From contig JBBQXY010000026.1 of assembly GCA_038209195.1 (NCBI GenBank), forward strand, positions 1-45,579: DNA of 45,579 nt. Reading direction: 5' to 3'. The DNA is from JBBQXY01 sp038209195 (GTDB lineage Bacteria; Chloroflexota; Ktedonobacteria; Ktedonobacterales; Ktedonobacteraceae). Under the pieces are notes generated by a model. The model searched no databases. It saw only the letters and a list, made by a program, of their open reading frames with translations, and was not told the DNA's origin. Positions within the stretch are counted from its first letter, which is position 1. Each line of letters opens with the position of its first letter. The translations under genes were made by a program, and so were the position numbers. Below, one piece after another: positions 1-8,836 of the stretch.

Positions 1-107
1 GTTGAACCAGTCTTTGCGGCCTTTTTCTCTTTCTGCGTCTCTTTCTTTTGCTTATTCGACTTGGGTGCCGCTTTTTGCACCTTTTTTTGTTGTTCTTTAT
101 TCGCCAC
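1..107 (-). CDS. N-terminus of a lysine-rich basic protein (partial)
   Basis: The frame runs off the left edge; 35 codons are visible from a GTG start at 107. A strong GGAGGT ribosome-binding site lies at 115-120, seven bases upstream. The visible residues begin MANKEQQKKVQ and are almost all Lys, Gln, Glu and Ala, so this is a highly charged, probably disordered tail. No family is recognised. The start is well supported; the function is unknown. Confidence 0.6.
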   Translation of the reverse strand, partial: MANKEQQKKVQKAAPKSNKQKKETQKEKKAAKTGS

Positions 108-338
108 GATATATACCTCCTGACTCCATTATCTAAGGCCAGTACTACTGGCCAACTTATGATAGGTGTATTGTACCAAATTTACGTGAGAAGGGGTAGC
201 TTCTGATTTCTAACCCACCAACTTGCCTAAACGTATCAATAGTAGGTATGCTATAGGTAAGCAGGGTAAGGCAATCAAGCGCGGGTAAGGGATTATGCAC
301 CTTATACAACCACTACTTATGACGAGGAAAAGCAAAGC

Positions 339-1136
339 ATGGATACATCTTATCGGTCACAGGAGAAAATTTCTCCAACGTATCAGCCCGTTATTGGCGT
401 CTTGTTAGTGCATGGGCTGAACGGCAGTCGGCGTGACATGGCGGAACTGGAAAAGGTGCTACAGGAGCGCGGCATGAAAACCAATAATATGTTACTGCCT
501 GGCCATGGTGTGCATGTGCGCGAGATGCTACCGCTGGGTTGGCACCAGTGGGCGGAGGCGGTACACGCTGAGTTGCGGACCCTCAAGCAAAGCTGTGATG
601 TCGTATTTCTGGTAGGACATTCTCTGGGTGGTGCGCTTTCTCTCCATACAGCAGCCCATGAAGAAGTAGCTGGTATCGTGACGATGTGTGCTCCCCTGCA
701 CATGCATCCCCTGACACACCTGGGGGTGCGGGTGGCGAAGTATTTCACGCCACTCATGCCGACCATTCGTGAAGATGTACGAGATCCGGATGCGCGTCGT
801 CGCTATACGCGTGATGTGTACCATTGGACGCCGATGCGTCCGGTTGAGAGTATGCTCCAGTTCTTACCAACGTTACGGGCCGAATTGCCGCAGGTTACAG
901 CTCCCGCACTGGTTATGACCTCTATTCACGATCATGTGGTGCCGACGCGCGATGGACGCGAGATTTACCGCCACATTGGTTCCAAAGAAAAACACCTTGT
1001 TACCCTCCATCGCTCGTATCACGTCATCATGAAAGATTTCGACCGCGAAGAAGTCTTTGCCAAAACAACCGCCTTTATTCTGCGCCACGCCAGTAAAGCG
1101 CAACCACATGCTCGTGACACAGGCCAATCTGCCTGA
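339..1136 (+). CDS. alpha/beta hydrolase, Est30-like carboxylesterase or monoacylglycerol lipase
   Basis: A 265-residue serine hydrolase of alpha/beta fold, probably cytoplasmic and acting on short-chain esters or monoacylglycerols. The oxyanion loop VLLVHGLNGS is near residue 22-31, the nucleophile elbow VGHSLGG near residue 92-98 supplies the catalytic Ser, and the acid and base are likely the Asp in SIHDHVVP and the His in RSYHVIM near the C-terminus. Length matches bacterial carboxylesterases such as Est30. The ATG at 339 follows a GAGGAAAA purine stretch. The gene stands alone, followed by a terminator-like hairpin. The family call is firm; the substrate is inferred. Confidence 0.85.
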   Translation: MDTSYRSQEKISPTYQPVIGVLLVHGLNGSRRDMAELEKVLQERGMKTNNMLLPGHGVHVREMLPLGWHQWAEAVHAELRTLKQSCDVVFLVGHSLGGALSLHTAAHEEVAGIVTMCAPLHMHPLTHLGVRVAKYFTPLMPTIREDVRDPDARRRYTRDVYHWTPMRPVESMLQFLPTLRAELPQVTAPALVMTSIHDHVVPTRDGREIYRHIGSKEKHLVTLHRSYHVIMKDFDREEVFAKTTAFILRHASKAQPHARDTGQSA

Positions 1137-1161
1137 TAGTTGGATAATCAAATCCGAAAGC

Positions 1162-1187
1162 AGCCCCTACCCAAAGGGGCTTGTTTG
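1162..1187 (+). terminator. hairpin terminator after the hydrolase gene
   Basis: AGCCCCT pairs with AGGGGCT around a six-base loop, followed by TGTTT. It lies 25 bases after the hydrolase stop codon. The U-tract is weak. Confidence 0.55.
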
Positions 1188-1242
1188 GGTTATACTTACA
1201 AGCTAAAGAGAACAATCGCAGAAAAGGGAGAATGAGACGACA

Positions 1243-2673
1243 TTGTCGCAACAAGTGAGCAATGCACCTGACCACACAGAAGCGCCCCATGGGCAGCCAC
1301 CACAACCGCATGCTCGCTTTTCCATGCTGAGCGTTGTACTATTGCTGGCTCTGGTGAGTTTTCTCATTCTCTCCTCTGCCGTCCTGCTGGTAATAAGCGC
1401 GGTGCAAGGGACGACACAGCCACTCGGTACAGTAGCGACAAGTACACCTATACTACGCGGCACACAGGTGAAGCAGACACAGACTTCTGGTACAACCACA
1501 GAGCAGTCAATAACGCCTACAGCGACAGTACCAATCTATGCACCGAACAACACTTCCCTCCAGCCATTGCAGTTGCCATCTGATCGCTACGTGATCTACG
1601 AAGAGCAGAATCACATGTACCTGGTTTCCAGTGTCGGTGGTACACCGCAAGCTATCACGACGCCTGGCTATGTATATAATCAAGCTGTGCGTCCGCTGCT
1701 GATAGCAGGGGGACAATTGCTCTATAGCGGCGATGGTATCTGGTTGACCGATGTGTTTGGTGGTAGCGCGCTACAGATTGCGACGTTGCCTGCCAACCGG
1801 GTGGTTACTTCGCTGGCTGTGAGTGGCGATGGGACGACAATTGCCTGGAGTACTGAACCGACCAGTGGCAATGGCGTGATTGATATTTTTGCCGGAGCAT
1901 TAACTTCCCCTACACAAGTGTTTGAGCAGCCATCGACCAATTGTCCTTGTTTCCGCGTCTTTTCCTTCATGAATGGTAACGGCAAGCAGGGCGATACAAC
2001 TTTGCTGCTAACGGATGGGCAACAGAGCCATGAAGCCATTCAATTTGGCCTGTGGACCTTTGATTTGACCAATCCTTTGACCGCTATGCCACAAAAGATT
2101 TTAGGTGGAGACACACAACAAGGGCCGCTGGCTATTTTCGGGAATATTATGCTGTATTCCTCGTATGAAGGGGAAGTGCCAATACCGACCGATAATAGTG
2201 TGCCGAACGACCTGGCGATCGTGAAATATCCAAATAGCCTGGATTTGACCACTCTGGACGGGCACCCACTGGGCATAGACGGTTCACAAGTCGTGTTAGC
2301 GGAACAACACCAACTCGCGAACAGTGCCGACTATCACTGGATAACAACGCCCGTCTTTACACCTGATGGGCATACAATCATCTATATTGAATTTTCCAGC
2401 CAGGCTCAGACTCCTTTTGATCGGATTAGCGCAGTTTTTGAGGTACACATCAGTGGTTCTGGCAAGAGCTTGCGTGCAAGTAAACCACAATTGTTGGTAA
2501 TCTCGACTGCTTCGCTGTTAGAACTTGGCCCATGGTTCAATGCGCATATCCTTACGTTCTTTGCTGACAATTCCTTGTACGCGTTAGATGTGCAAGGAGG
2601 AGCGGTGACTACCATTATGCAGACGAACGCGTATGCCCGTATGATCGCTGTCACAGGGCTGGGTGGTGAATAA
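1243..2673 (+). CDS. membrane-anchored protein with a TolB-like beta-propeller
   Basis: A 476-residue protein read from a TTG start at 1243, with AAAAGGGAG about 12 bases upstream; the nearby ATG at 1232 is out of frame. One hydrophobic segment at about residues 28-53 anchors it, followed by a Thr/Ser/Pro-rich linker to about residue 100. The rest is an extracytoplasmic domain with repeated motifs such as VSGDGTTIAWS and FTPDGHTIIYIEF, typical of TolB/PD40 or WD40-like blades. It ends three bases before cruF, so it is probably cotranscribed with the carotenoid block, although a direct role there is not evident. Confidence 0.7.
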   Translation: MSQQVSNAPDHTEAPHGQPPQPHARFSMLSVVLLLALVSFLILSSAVLLVISAVQGTTQPLGTVATSTPILRGTQVKQTQTSGTTTEQSITPTATVPIYAPNNTSLQPLQLPSDRYVIYEEQNHMYLVSSVGGTPQAITTPGYVYNQAVRPLLIAGGQLLYSGDGIWLTDVFGGSALQIATLPANRVVTSLAVSGDGTTIAWSTEPTSGNGVIDIFAGALTSPTQVFEQPSTNCPCFRVFSFMNGNGKQGDTTLLLTDGQQSHEAIQFGLWTFDLTNPLTAMPQKILGGDTQQGPLAIFGNIMLYSSYEGEVPIPTDNSVPNDLAIVKYPNSLDLTTLDGHPLGIDGSQVVLAEQHQLANSADYHWITTPVFTPDGHTIIYIEFSSQAQTPFDRISAVFEVHISGSGKSLRASKPQLLVISTASLLELGPWFNAHILTFFADNSLYALDVQGGAVTTIMQTNAYARMIAVTGLGGE

Positions 2674-2676
2674 ATT

Positions 2677-3588
2677 ATGATCGGTATCGTTGACATTACA
2701 ACTCGTCTCAGTAAAGTGCTCTTCTTCTTATTTTGTCTTTTCTGTGTGGCCTATCCCATTGCTGTTATTGGAGTGGCCTTTAACGTCAACCCTCCTTTTT
2801 CGATGACATGGGCGGGGGGTGCCCTGCTGATCCTCGAGGGGACGATGATGGCTGTAGCTGTGATGGACGAGTATGCCATTCTCGGTCTCTTTGCCATTAT
2901 CCTAGTTGCCATCCTGTCTTATGCCATTGAGGCTCTTGGCGTGCATACTGGGTTCCCTTTTGGCGCGTACCACTACAGCAATGTACTGGCTCCGCTCCTG
3001 CCTGGTGGTGTTCCACTGGCGGTGATCTTTGCCTGGATTCTGATCCTGTTTTCTGTACAAGGCGTTATCTACGGTGTGACGCCGAGGATAACTAGTTGGC
3101 TGGGAAGAATCGTGCTAAGAGCTGTATTGGCAACACTGCTCGATCTGCTGCTGGAGCCTGTCGCGTTTCACCTGGAACACTATTGGAATTGGTTGCCGCC
3201 TGGAATTTTCAACTACTATGGTGTGCCGATCAGCAATTTTATCGCCTGGTTTGTGATTAGCTCTATCCTCATATTTGTGATCAATTCTCTTGTCCTGATG
3301 TTCATCGGCTTCGCGAATTTTACTTCGTTTATTGGTCGCTTGCCGACACGTATGGCGGCATTGTTGTATACCGCTAACGTGTTTATGTTTGGCCTGATTG
3401 ACTTGACGCATGGCTATTACTTGGGGGTGCTTTTCGCGGTGATTGCCGGTCTGTTACTATTGATAATAGCGCCCTTTCCACGCTACCCCGAGCTTACGGT
3501 ATCGTTGATAGATAGCATTGAGCAAGATCAACCCTTCAAGCGCCGCCGAAAGCGGGTGAAGAAGACAAAGAGAAAGAAGCGGCGGTAA
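2677..3588 (+). CDS. cruF: CruF-type carotenoid 1',2'-hydratase (DUF422 family)
   Basis: A 303-residue polytopic membrane protein with about seven to eight hydrophobic segments. The signature IEALGVHTGFPFGAYHYSN near residue 87-105, followed by GVPLAVIFAWILI, is typical of the CruF/DUF422 carotenoid hydratases, which add water to the psi end of carotenes and leave a hydroxyl group for glycosylation. The C-terminus is a very basic KRRRKRVKK tail. The start lies three bases after the upstream stop. Its last 132 bases overlap the 3' end of the opposite-strand glycosyltransferase gene. Neighbouring genes for a glycosyltransferase, an acyltransferase and CrtI support the role. Confidence 0.8.
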   Translation: MIGIVDITTRLSKVLFFLFCLFCVAYPIAVIGVAFNVNPPFSMTWAGGALLILEGTMMAVAVMDEYAILGLFAIILVAILSYAIEALGVHTGFPFGAYHYSNVLAPLLPGGVPLAVIFAWILILFSVQGVIYGVTPRITSWLGRIVLRAVLATLLDLLLEPVAFHLEHYWNWLPPGIFNYYGVPISNFIAWFVISSILIFVINSLVLMFIGFANFTSFIGRLPTRMAALLYTANVFMFGLIDLTHGYYLGVLFAVIAGLLLLIIAPFPRYPELTVSLIDSIEQDQPFKRRRKRVKKTKRKKRR

Positions 3589-4638
3589 CGTTCGTCGCTG
3601 GCGCGTAAAACGCACAGTAAGCAACACGCGCATCAACACGGCAAGGCCGTAGGCCACGAGACCGTAGAGAAACAGTGTGGTGGAGAGGTGGAAGAGCAAG
3701 GCCAGCAGTGCTACGAGTGGCGGCAAAACGAACAGAGCCAGATTGAGCAGCAAGGCTAGCAACGCGAAGGGTAGTGAGTAGTTGTAAAAGGCGAAGAGGT
3801 TTTTGGAGAAACCTGCCCATACCTCAGCCAATGAACGATACATGCGGCACTGCACGACATCTAGCGCATCCACAAAGATCATGCGCTCGCCAGCCCTTTT
3901 AACTGCACGAGCCAGGAGCACATCTTCTAAAATCTTGCCCTTCACGGCCTCGTGTCCGCCGATTTTGCTATAGGCGGAGCGATGGAAGCAGAGGAGTTGC
4001 CCATTGCCCGTGGCAAGGCTTGCTTCTGGTCGTAGACGCACCAGGGCAACGGGTAGCAGCGTCATGATGGTGAAGTTGAGCAAAGGTACTATTAAACGTT
4101 CTCCTAGACTCTGCATTGCAAATTCAGGCTGCGCTGTCAGCAGCTTGACGCCATAGTGCTGCATACAGGCAATGACGGCTCGCGCCATTGTTGGTGCGTG
4201 GACAGTGTCGGCATCGGTAAAAAGCAGATGGTCGCCCTGTGCATGTTGCGCCAATTGATGGCAAGCAAAATTTTTGCCTACCCAGCCTGCTGGTAATGCT
4301 TGCCCTTGCACCAGTTGGAGCCGTCCTCGTTGTGCCGTTGGTAAATCATCGATGATACTCTGCACGATAGCTGCCGTGGCATCGCTACTATTATCGTCGA
4401 GGACGATCACTGTCAGCGGTTCATAGTCCTGGGCCACAAGAGAGCGGATACAGCTTTCAATACACTGCTCCTCGTCGCGGGCTGGCACAAGGATGGAGAG
4501 CAAGGGCAGATGCTGCGCACGCGTTGGTGTGGCAGATAGGCGGGGAAAGGTGAGCAAGTTTACGAGCAGGAGGAAGAACATTATGCCTAAAAGTGTGAAG
4601 ATGCATGTCCAACCAGTTGTCAATAGTGATGCTATCAT
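3457..4638 (-). CDS. family 2 glycosyltransferase, probably carotenoid glycosyltransferase (CruG/CruC-like)
   Basis: A 393-residue membrane-bound GT2 enzyme. One N-terminal membrane segment (about residues 5-30) precedes the GT-A domain: ILVPARDEEQCIESC, VIVLDDNSSDAT and the DXD-like LLFTDADTVH near residue 139. The acceptor-side ILEDVLLARAVKRAG follows, then three to four C-terminal membrane helices and the ending GVAWKGRYY seen in this family. Next to cruF and an acyltransferase it probably transfers a sugar to the hydroxyl made by CruF. Its start overlaps the upstream plsC-like stop by four bases (ATGA), showing translational coupling. Donor sugar is unknown. Confidence 0.8.
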   Translation of the reverse strand: MIASLLTTGWTCIFTLLGIMFFLLLVNLLTFPRLSATPTRAQHLPLLSILVPARDEEQCIESCIRSLVAQDYEPLTVIVLDDNSSDATAAIVQSIIDDLPTAQRGRLQLVQGQALPAGWVGKNFACHQLAQHAQGDHLLFTDADTVHAPTMARAVIACMQHYGVKLLTAQPEFAMQSLGERLIVPLLNFTIMTLLPVALVRLRPEASLATGNGQLLCFHRSAYSKIGGHEAVKGKILEDVLLARAVKRAGERMIFVDALDVVQCRMYRSLAEVWAGFSKNLFAFYNYSLPFALLALLLNLALFVLPPLVALLALLFHLSTTLFLYGLVAYGLAVLMRVLLTVRFTRQRRTLPPLLSLCLLHPLSAALEGLILLNAIYQRYRKLGVAWKGRYYQ

Positions 4639-5414
4639 TGCCGAGCTATCTGCTTTCTGAAAAAGAGCGCGTCAAAAATCCGATTGGTGGATGACTTGCC
4701 CTGTATCACCGTCTTGAAGCTAGTATAGTCGCCGTCAAGTATATCTGCTCGTAAGTGGTCAAGTTCATCGGTAAGCGATGTTTCCAGGCGTTGTGTGCAG
4801 GATTGCAAGAAATGTGGTTGCGCGACCTCATCGGCACTGATCTGGATTGGCTCACCCAGGCTAATAAAGAGGGCGGGTCGTTGCTCGCCCAGGTATTCGA
4901 TGCGTATTGCCAGGGGATAAAATTGGACAGGATTGACCATACGCGCCAGGTAGGCGGCACCATGATAAAAGACGAGCGGGCGGCGATCATTGGGGAAGAT
5001 TTCACCTTGTGGAAAGAGCGAGACCATGACTGTACCCGTACTCGTGCGTCCTGATGGCCCCCCTTCTTTGAGTAAAGTAGCAGCATATTTCAGCGATTGC
5101 AAGGCTGAGCGCGAGTTCTCACGGTTTACAGAGAAGCAACCTATCCAGGTGAAGAAAAAATAACGGCGCAATTGTTTCTCTTCCACCATCAAGTAGCCAT
5201 CGGTACCGAGTAATCGGTCGATCAGGGCGATGACATAGCCATCCCACCAGCTCGAATGGTTGGCACAGATAATCATGGGGAGCGCGGCGCGTTGCTCTGC
5301 GGTGGTGGTTTCACTGGCGCGAAAATAGACGCGGTCAAAATATTTACGAAATGAGCGGTCGATCAAACGCCAGACCAGCCGTTTGCCAAGCGGGAATTTG
5401 TGGGCGGGTATCAT
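4635..5414 (-). CDS. PlsC-like acyltransferase, possibly carotenoid glycoside acyltransferase
   Basis: A 1-acylglycerol-3-phosphate acyltransferase family protein of 259 residues. The HX4D catalytic motif is NHSSWWDG, and the glycerophosphate-binding-type motif is FPQGE about 80 residues later. I place the start at the ATG at 5414 because AAAGAAGGT lies six to eight bases before it; the open frame extends to 5456 without a better site. It is coupled to the downstream GT2 gene by a four-base overlap. In green bacteria, carotenoid glucoside esters are made by a glycosyltransferase/acyltransferase pair, and this pairing suggests the same here. A general phospholipid role cannot be excluded. Confidence 0.75.
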   Translation of the reverse strand: MIPAHKFPLGKRLVWRLIDRSFRKYFDRVYFRASETTTAEQRAALPMIICANHSSWWDGYVIALIDRLLGTDGYLMVEEKQLRRYFFFTWIGCFSVNRENSRSALQSLKYAATLLKEGGPSGRTSTGTVMVSLFPQGEIFPNDRRPLVFYHGAAYLARMVNPVQFYPLAIRIEYLGEQRPALFISLGEPIQISADEVAQPHFLQSCTQRLETSLTDELDHLRADILDGDYTSFKTVIQGKSSTNRIFDALFFRKQIARQ

Positions 5415-5656
5415 TGGTCTACCTTCTTTACTCATTTGGCTCTGTGCTAACATCAATAGAGAGCATCTGTTTTATCCTCTTGCTAGTAAGACTTCTCACT
5501 GCCTGCGGCAGTTCGCAATACTTTTTTTTAGTTGCGTGGCGTTTCTGAGGCCTGCGGCTGCGAGGAGACGCGCACCCAACTAGAAATAGGCGAGTTGCTT
5601 CAGGCGGTGAGGCTCGAAGAGATGCAACCTATATATCATTATAACGAGGAATGCTG

Positions 5657-7240
5657 ATGACTCACCATGCGCAACGAATTGTTATCATTGGAGCAGGGAT
5701 TGGCGGTCTTTCGGCGGCTATTCGGCTGGCGGCTAAAGGCTATTCTGTGCAGATACTGGAGCAGCAGCCACGTATAGGGGGGAAGCTCAACCAGATCAGC
5801 ATGCAAGGCTTTACCTTTGACACTGGGCCATCGCTGATTACTATGCCCTATGTGCTACACGACTTGTTTCAGAGTACGCAACGTAGATTGGAAGATTATC
5901 TGGAGCTTGTTCCGCTTGACATAACGTGCCGCTATTTCTATCGCGATGGGCTGGTTTTGCAGACTTGGCGCGACCGAGAACGATTGATCGAGGAGTTCAA
6001 CCGCCTCCATCCTGCTGATGGCGAGGCTTTGCGGCGTTTTTTAGCTTACGCAGAAAAGATCTTCCAGGCGGCAGCATATCCATTTCTGTATCATAGCCTA
6101 GGAAGTCCTCTCGATGTAATGGGAACGTTTACGCGCTATGTCCTCAAAGGCCATCCATCTACTCCATTTGATGAAGCTATGTCGGATACTGGGACAGCAA
6201 CAACGATGCTGACGCGTTTGCAAGCTGTGCTGGCTGCGCTTTCACCAGCGACGTTGGATAGGACAGTGCGCCATTACTTTACAGATGAGCATCTGCGCCA
6301 ACTATTTGATCGCTATGCCACCTACAATGGCTCCTCGCCTTACCAGGTAGCGGCGGTCTATAGTATCATCCCTTACGTGGAATTGGCCTCTGGTGGCTGG
6401 TATTTACAGGGTGGTGTCTATACGCTAGCCCAGGCGTTGGGAAAGGTGGCGCAAGAGTTGGGCGTCAGCATCCAGACCGATTGCCGGGTGCAGCGTATCC
6501 TCGTGGAACGCGGTGAGGCACGCGGAGTTGTCGTTGAGGATGGGCATATTGTGCGCAGTGATGTGGTGATCGCCAATAGTGATGTAGTGACAACCCATCG
6601 CGATTTGCTCTCGCCCACGGTGCGCAGCGAACGCCTGGTACGCCGACTGGAACGCTTGGAACCATCCTGCTCTGGCTTTGTGCTGATGCTTGGCGTAGAT
6701 AAACAGTATACGGAGTTGGCACATCACAACATCTTTTTCTCTGTGGATTATCGTGCTGAGTTTGATGATCTCTTTGTGCGTCATGTTCCACAACGCAACC
6801 CTACAGTCTATATCTGTGCTAGTAGTCGTAGTGACCCCACGCAGGCTCCTGCTGGTCATGAAAATCTGTTTGTGCTGGTGAACGCGCCTTATTTGACGGA
6901 GGGCAGTGATTGGCAGCGTGATGCCTCTGCGTATCGTGAACGCATTTTAGATGTGCTTGCCGACTATACGCAGGGGGGACTGGGCGACTTGCGGAAACAT
7001 ATCGTTTGTGAGGCTGTGTTGACGCCAGAAGATTTTCAGAAGAAATATGGTGCGAACCAGGGTTCGATCTATGGTCTCTCGTCGAATCAGCGGATGGCTC
7101 CCTTTACACGCCCAAGCAACCGCTCGCAAGAGGTACGTAACCTCTATTTCGTAGGTGGGAGCACACATCCAGGCGGTGGAGTTCCCCTGGTTATGCTTTC
7201 AGGAAAGATCGTCGCGGAATTGGTGGAGAACGATGCCTGA
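5657..7240 (+). CDS. crtI: CrtI-type phytoene desaturase
   Basis: An FAD-dependent desaturase/amine oxidase family enzyme of 527 residues that converts phytoene to a coloured polyene. The N-terminal dinucleotide-binding motif is VIIGAGIGGLSAAIRLA, followed by GKLNQISMQGFTFDTGPSLI. The C-terminal CrtI signature GGSTHPGGGVPLVMLSGKI is intact, so the enzyme looks complete. The ATG at 5657 is preferred over 5651 because GAGGA at 5646-5650 would touch the earlier ATG. It is divergent from the plsC/GT2 pair. Its partner phytoene synthase gene lies about 27 kb away at 33829. Confidence 0.9.
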   Translation: MTHHAQRIVIIGAGIGGLSAAIRLAAKGYSVQILEQQPRIGGKLNQISMQGFTFDTGPSLITMPYVLHDLFQSTQRRLEDYLELVPLDITCRYFYRDGLVLQTWRDRERLIEEFNRLHPADGEALRRFLAYAEKIFQAAAYPFLYHSLGSPLDVMGTFTRYVLKGHPSTPFDEAMSDTGTATTMLTRLQAVLAALSPATLDRTVRHYFTDEHLRQLFDRYATYNGSSPYQVAAVYSIIPYVELASGGWYLQGGVYTLAQALGKVAQELGVSIQTDCRVQRILVERGEARGVVVEDGHIVRSDVVIANSDVVTTHRDLLSPTVRSERLVRRLERLEPSCSGFVLMLGVDKQYTELAHHNIFFSVDYRAEFDDLFVRHVPQRNPTVYICASSRSDPTQAPAGHENLFVLVNAPYLTEGSDWQRDASAYRERILDVLADYTQGGLGDLRKHIVCEAVLTPEDFQKKYGANQGSIYGLSSNQRMAPFTRPSNRSQEVRNLYFVGGSTHPGGGVPLVMLSGKIVAELVENDA

Positions 7241-7370
7241 TAGAAAGGCATGGCCAAAGGATTTCTTCAGCTACATAAAAATTACATGTTGTTAATACTC
7301 TTTTAATATTGAGGTTGTAAGTTCTAAAGTGGAGAGGCAAATATATTGAAATAAGAAAGAAGTGAAACAC

Positions 7371-8483
7371 ATGTCACGTATGAAATTCCCGGCGACCCGC
7401 ATGAAAACAGCTTTCATGAAATCATTTTACTGCCTAGCAGTAGGACTCGTTCTTCTTTTGACCGCTTGTGCGACCAGTACACAAACTACTACAACGACGA
7501 CTACGACGGGCACTACCACTACCAGTGCTCATCAGCCAGGTGATTATGGTCTCGCGGCCCTTCCTGGCTATCAAGTCTCCTTATTTGTTCATGGTGACTC
7601 TTCAGCCTATACCGGTCCCGACGCGATAATTGTTGATAATGGACATGTCTTTATTGACTATCAGAACACAACGGCAAAGGATTGTACCGACAAAAACAGC
7701 AGCACCATCGTAGAATATACGATGAGCGGTACCGTGGTGAAGACTTTTAGCGTGCCTGGACACAGCGATGGGATGCGTGCAGACCCCTCAACACATTTGT
7801 TATGGGTCACCTCCTGCGAAGATGGCAATGCTAAATTTGTAACCATCGATGCAAACAGTGGAACCATCACACCGTATACCATTCCTCCCTCTCCTCATGG
7901 TGGCGGTTATGATGACATGTTCTTCGTGAATGGCATGGCTTTTATCGCAGCATCCAATCCTACCCTGGATACGAATGGCAACAACGTATTTCCAGCTTTG
8001 GACAAGATCACGTTGGGCAATGGAAAAGTTAACCTGACTCCTGTATTAATGGGTAATGCTAGTGCTACTGATCTCATAACGAACACCAAGGTCACGCTCA
8101 ACGAGGTAGACCCCGACTCCATGACTGTGGACTCGAAAGGGAACCTGATCCTGATTAACCAGGGAGGGAATGAAATCGTCTACTTAACCAATCCAGGGAC
8201 ACCTCAGCAGAAGGTTAGCCGTCTCTCAGTTGGTTCGCAACTCGATGATACGGTATGGGCCACTTCCACACAAGGAAGGTTGCTAGTGTCTGATGGTACT
8301 ACGAATAATACTTATTGGATTAGCACGTCTAACTTTACGCCTGGTACCATTTATACTGAACTACCAGATGATTCTGGTGTGGCAGGTCTGGTTGGTGTGG
8401 TTAGTCCCAGTACAGGTATTGTAAGTGGTGTCGCTATTGGTTTTGGTAAACCAACGGGCATGCTCTTCGTGCCTAATAGTTAA
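7371..8483 (+). CDS. lipoprotein with NHL/beta-propeller-like repeats
   Basis: A 370-residue exported lipoprotein. A signal peptide with hydrophobic core YCLAVGLVLLL ends in the lipobox LLTAC, then a Thr-only spacer. The mature part carries repeated beta-propeller-like segments (IIVDNGHVFIDY, MTVDSKGNLILIN, LLVSDGTTNNTYWIS) and resembles surface proteins of the SMP-30/NHL type. The ATG at 7371 follows AAGAAAGAAG by eight bases; an in-frame GTG at 7362 would overlap that site. No catalytic residues are evident. The ligand or role is unknown. A long hairpin follows the stop. Confidence 0.7.
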   Translation: MSRMKFPATRMKTAFMKSFYCLAVGLVLLLTACATSTQTTTTTTTTGTTTTSAHQPGDYGLAALPGYQVSLFVHGDSSAYTGPDAIIVDNGHVFIDYQNTTAKDCTDKNSSTIVEYTMSGTVVKTFSVPGHSDGMRADPSTHLLWVTSCEDGNAKFVTIDANSGTITPYTIPPSPHGGGYDDMFFVNGMAFIAASNPTLDTNGNNVFPALDKITLGNGKVNLTPVLMGNASATDLITNTKVTLNEVDPDSMTVDSKGNLILINQGGNEIVYLTNPGTPQQKVSRLSVGSQLDDTVWATSTQGRLLVSDGTTNNTYWISTSNFTPGTIYTELPDDSGVAGLVGVVSPSTGIVSGVAIGFGKPTGMLFVPNS

Positions 8484-8497
8484 AAAGCGATTGTAAT

Positions 8498-8557
8498 ACG
8501 GGTAAGACACCTATGCAGGGTGCTCCTTTGCGCACCCTGCATAGGTGTCTTACCCGT
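8498..8557. terminator. long perfect hairpin (26-bp stem) after the lipoprotein gene
   Basis: Arms 8498-8523 and 8532-8557 are perfectly complementary around an eight-base loop. There is no U-tract. It begins 15 bases after the lipoprotein stop. One of a class of long unique hairpins at gene ends in this window. Confidence 0.6.
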
Positions 8558-8836
8558 GGTTTTCTCGACAGAAGTTTGTGGTTATGATACACTTGGCAAA
8601 GAAGATACAGACGAGCTTGTAACCAAGAACGTTTTAGGGATGCACTCGATGGATACGTGTTTTTATGTATTGAACTGGAACCAGCAGCAAGGCCAGCCCA
8701 GCAGGAGGTTTGGTCTACTTGAGCGTGTCTAGAGATACGTGAAAAAGACAGAGAAAGTCGCCAGACCATCGTCAAAAGGTCTGGCGACTTTTTTTATTGT
8801 GTTGAATAATCCCTCTACAATTGGAAGGAGAAAGTA
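8558..8836 (+). other. untranslated stretch upstream of lysE ending in an intrinsic terminator
   Basis: About 200 bases without a credible coding frame, closed by the terminator at 8754-8796 and followed 40 bases later by the lysE-like gene. This arrangement fits either a short noncoding RNA or an attenuator leader. I could not match it to a riboswitch class, and no convincing promoter was found within it. Confidence 0.35.
8754..8796 (+). terminator. Rho-independent terminator
   Basis: AAAGTCGCCAGACC (8754-8767) pairs perfectly with 8778-8791 around a ten-base loop and is followed by a T-tract through 8795. This is the clearest classical terminator of the first 10 kb. It lies upstream of the lysE-like gene, so it may be an attenuator. 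Confidence 0.85.

Noticed and set aside
8520..8732. 70-codon frame after the lipoprotein gene
   Set aside because: It starts inside a hairpin arm, has no ribosome-binding site and no recognisable composition of a protein.
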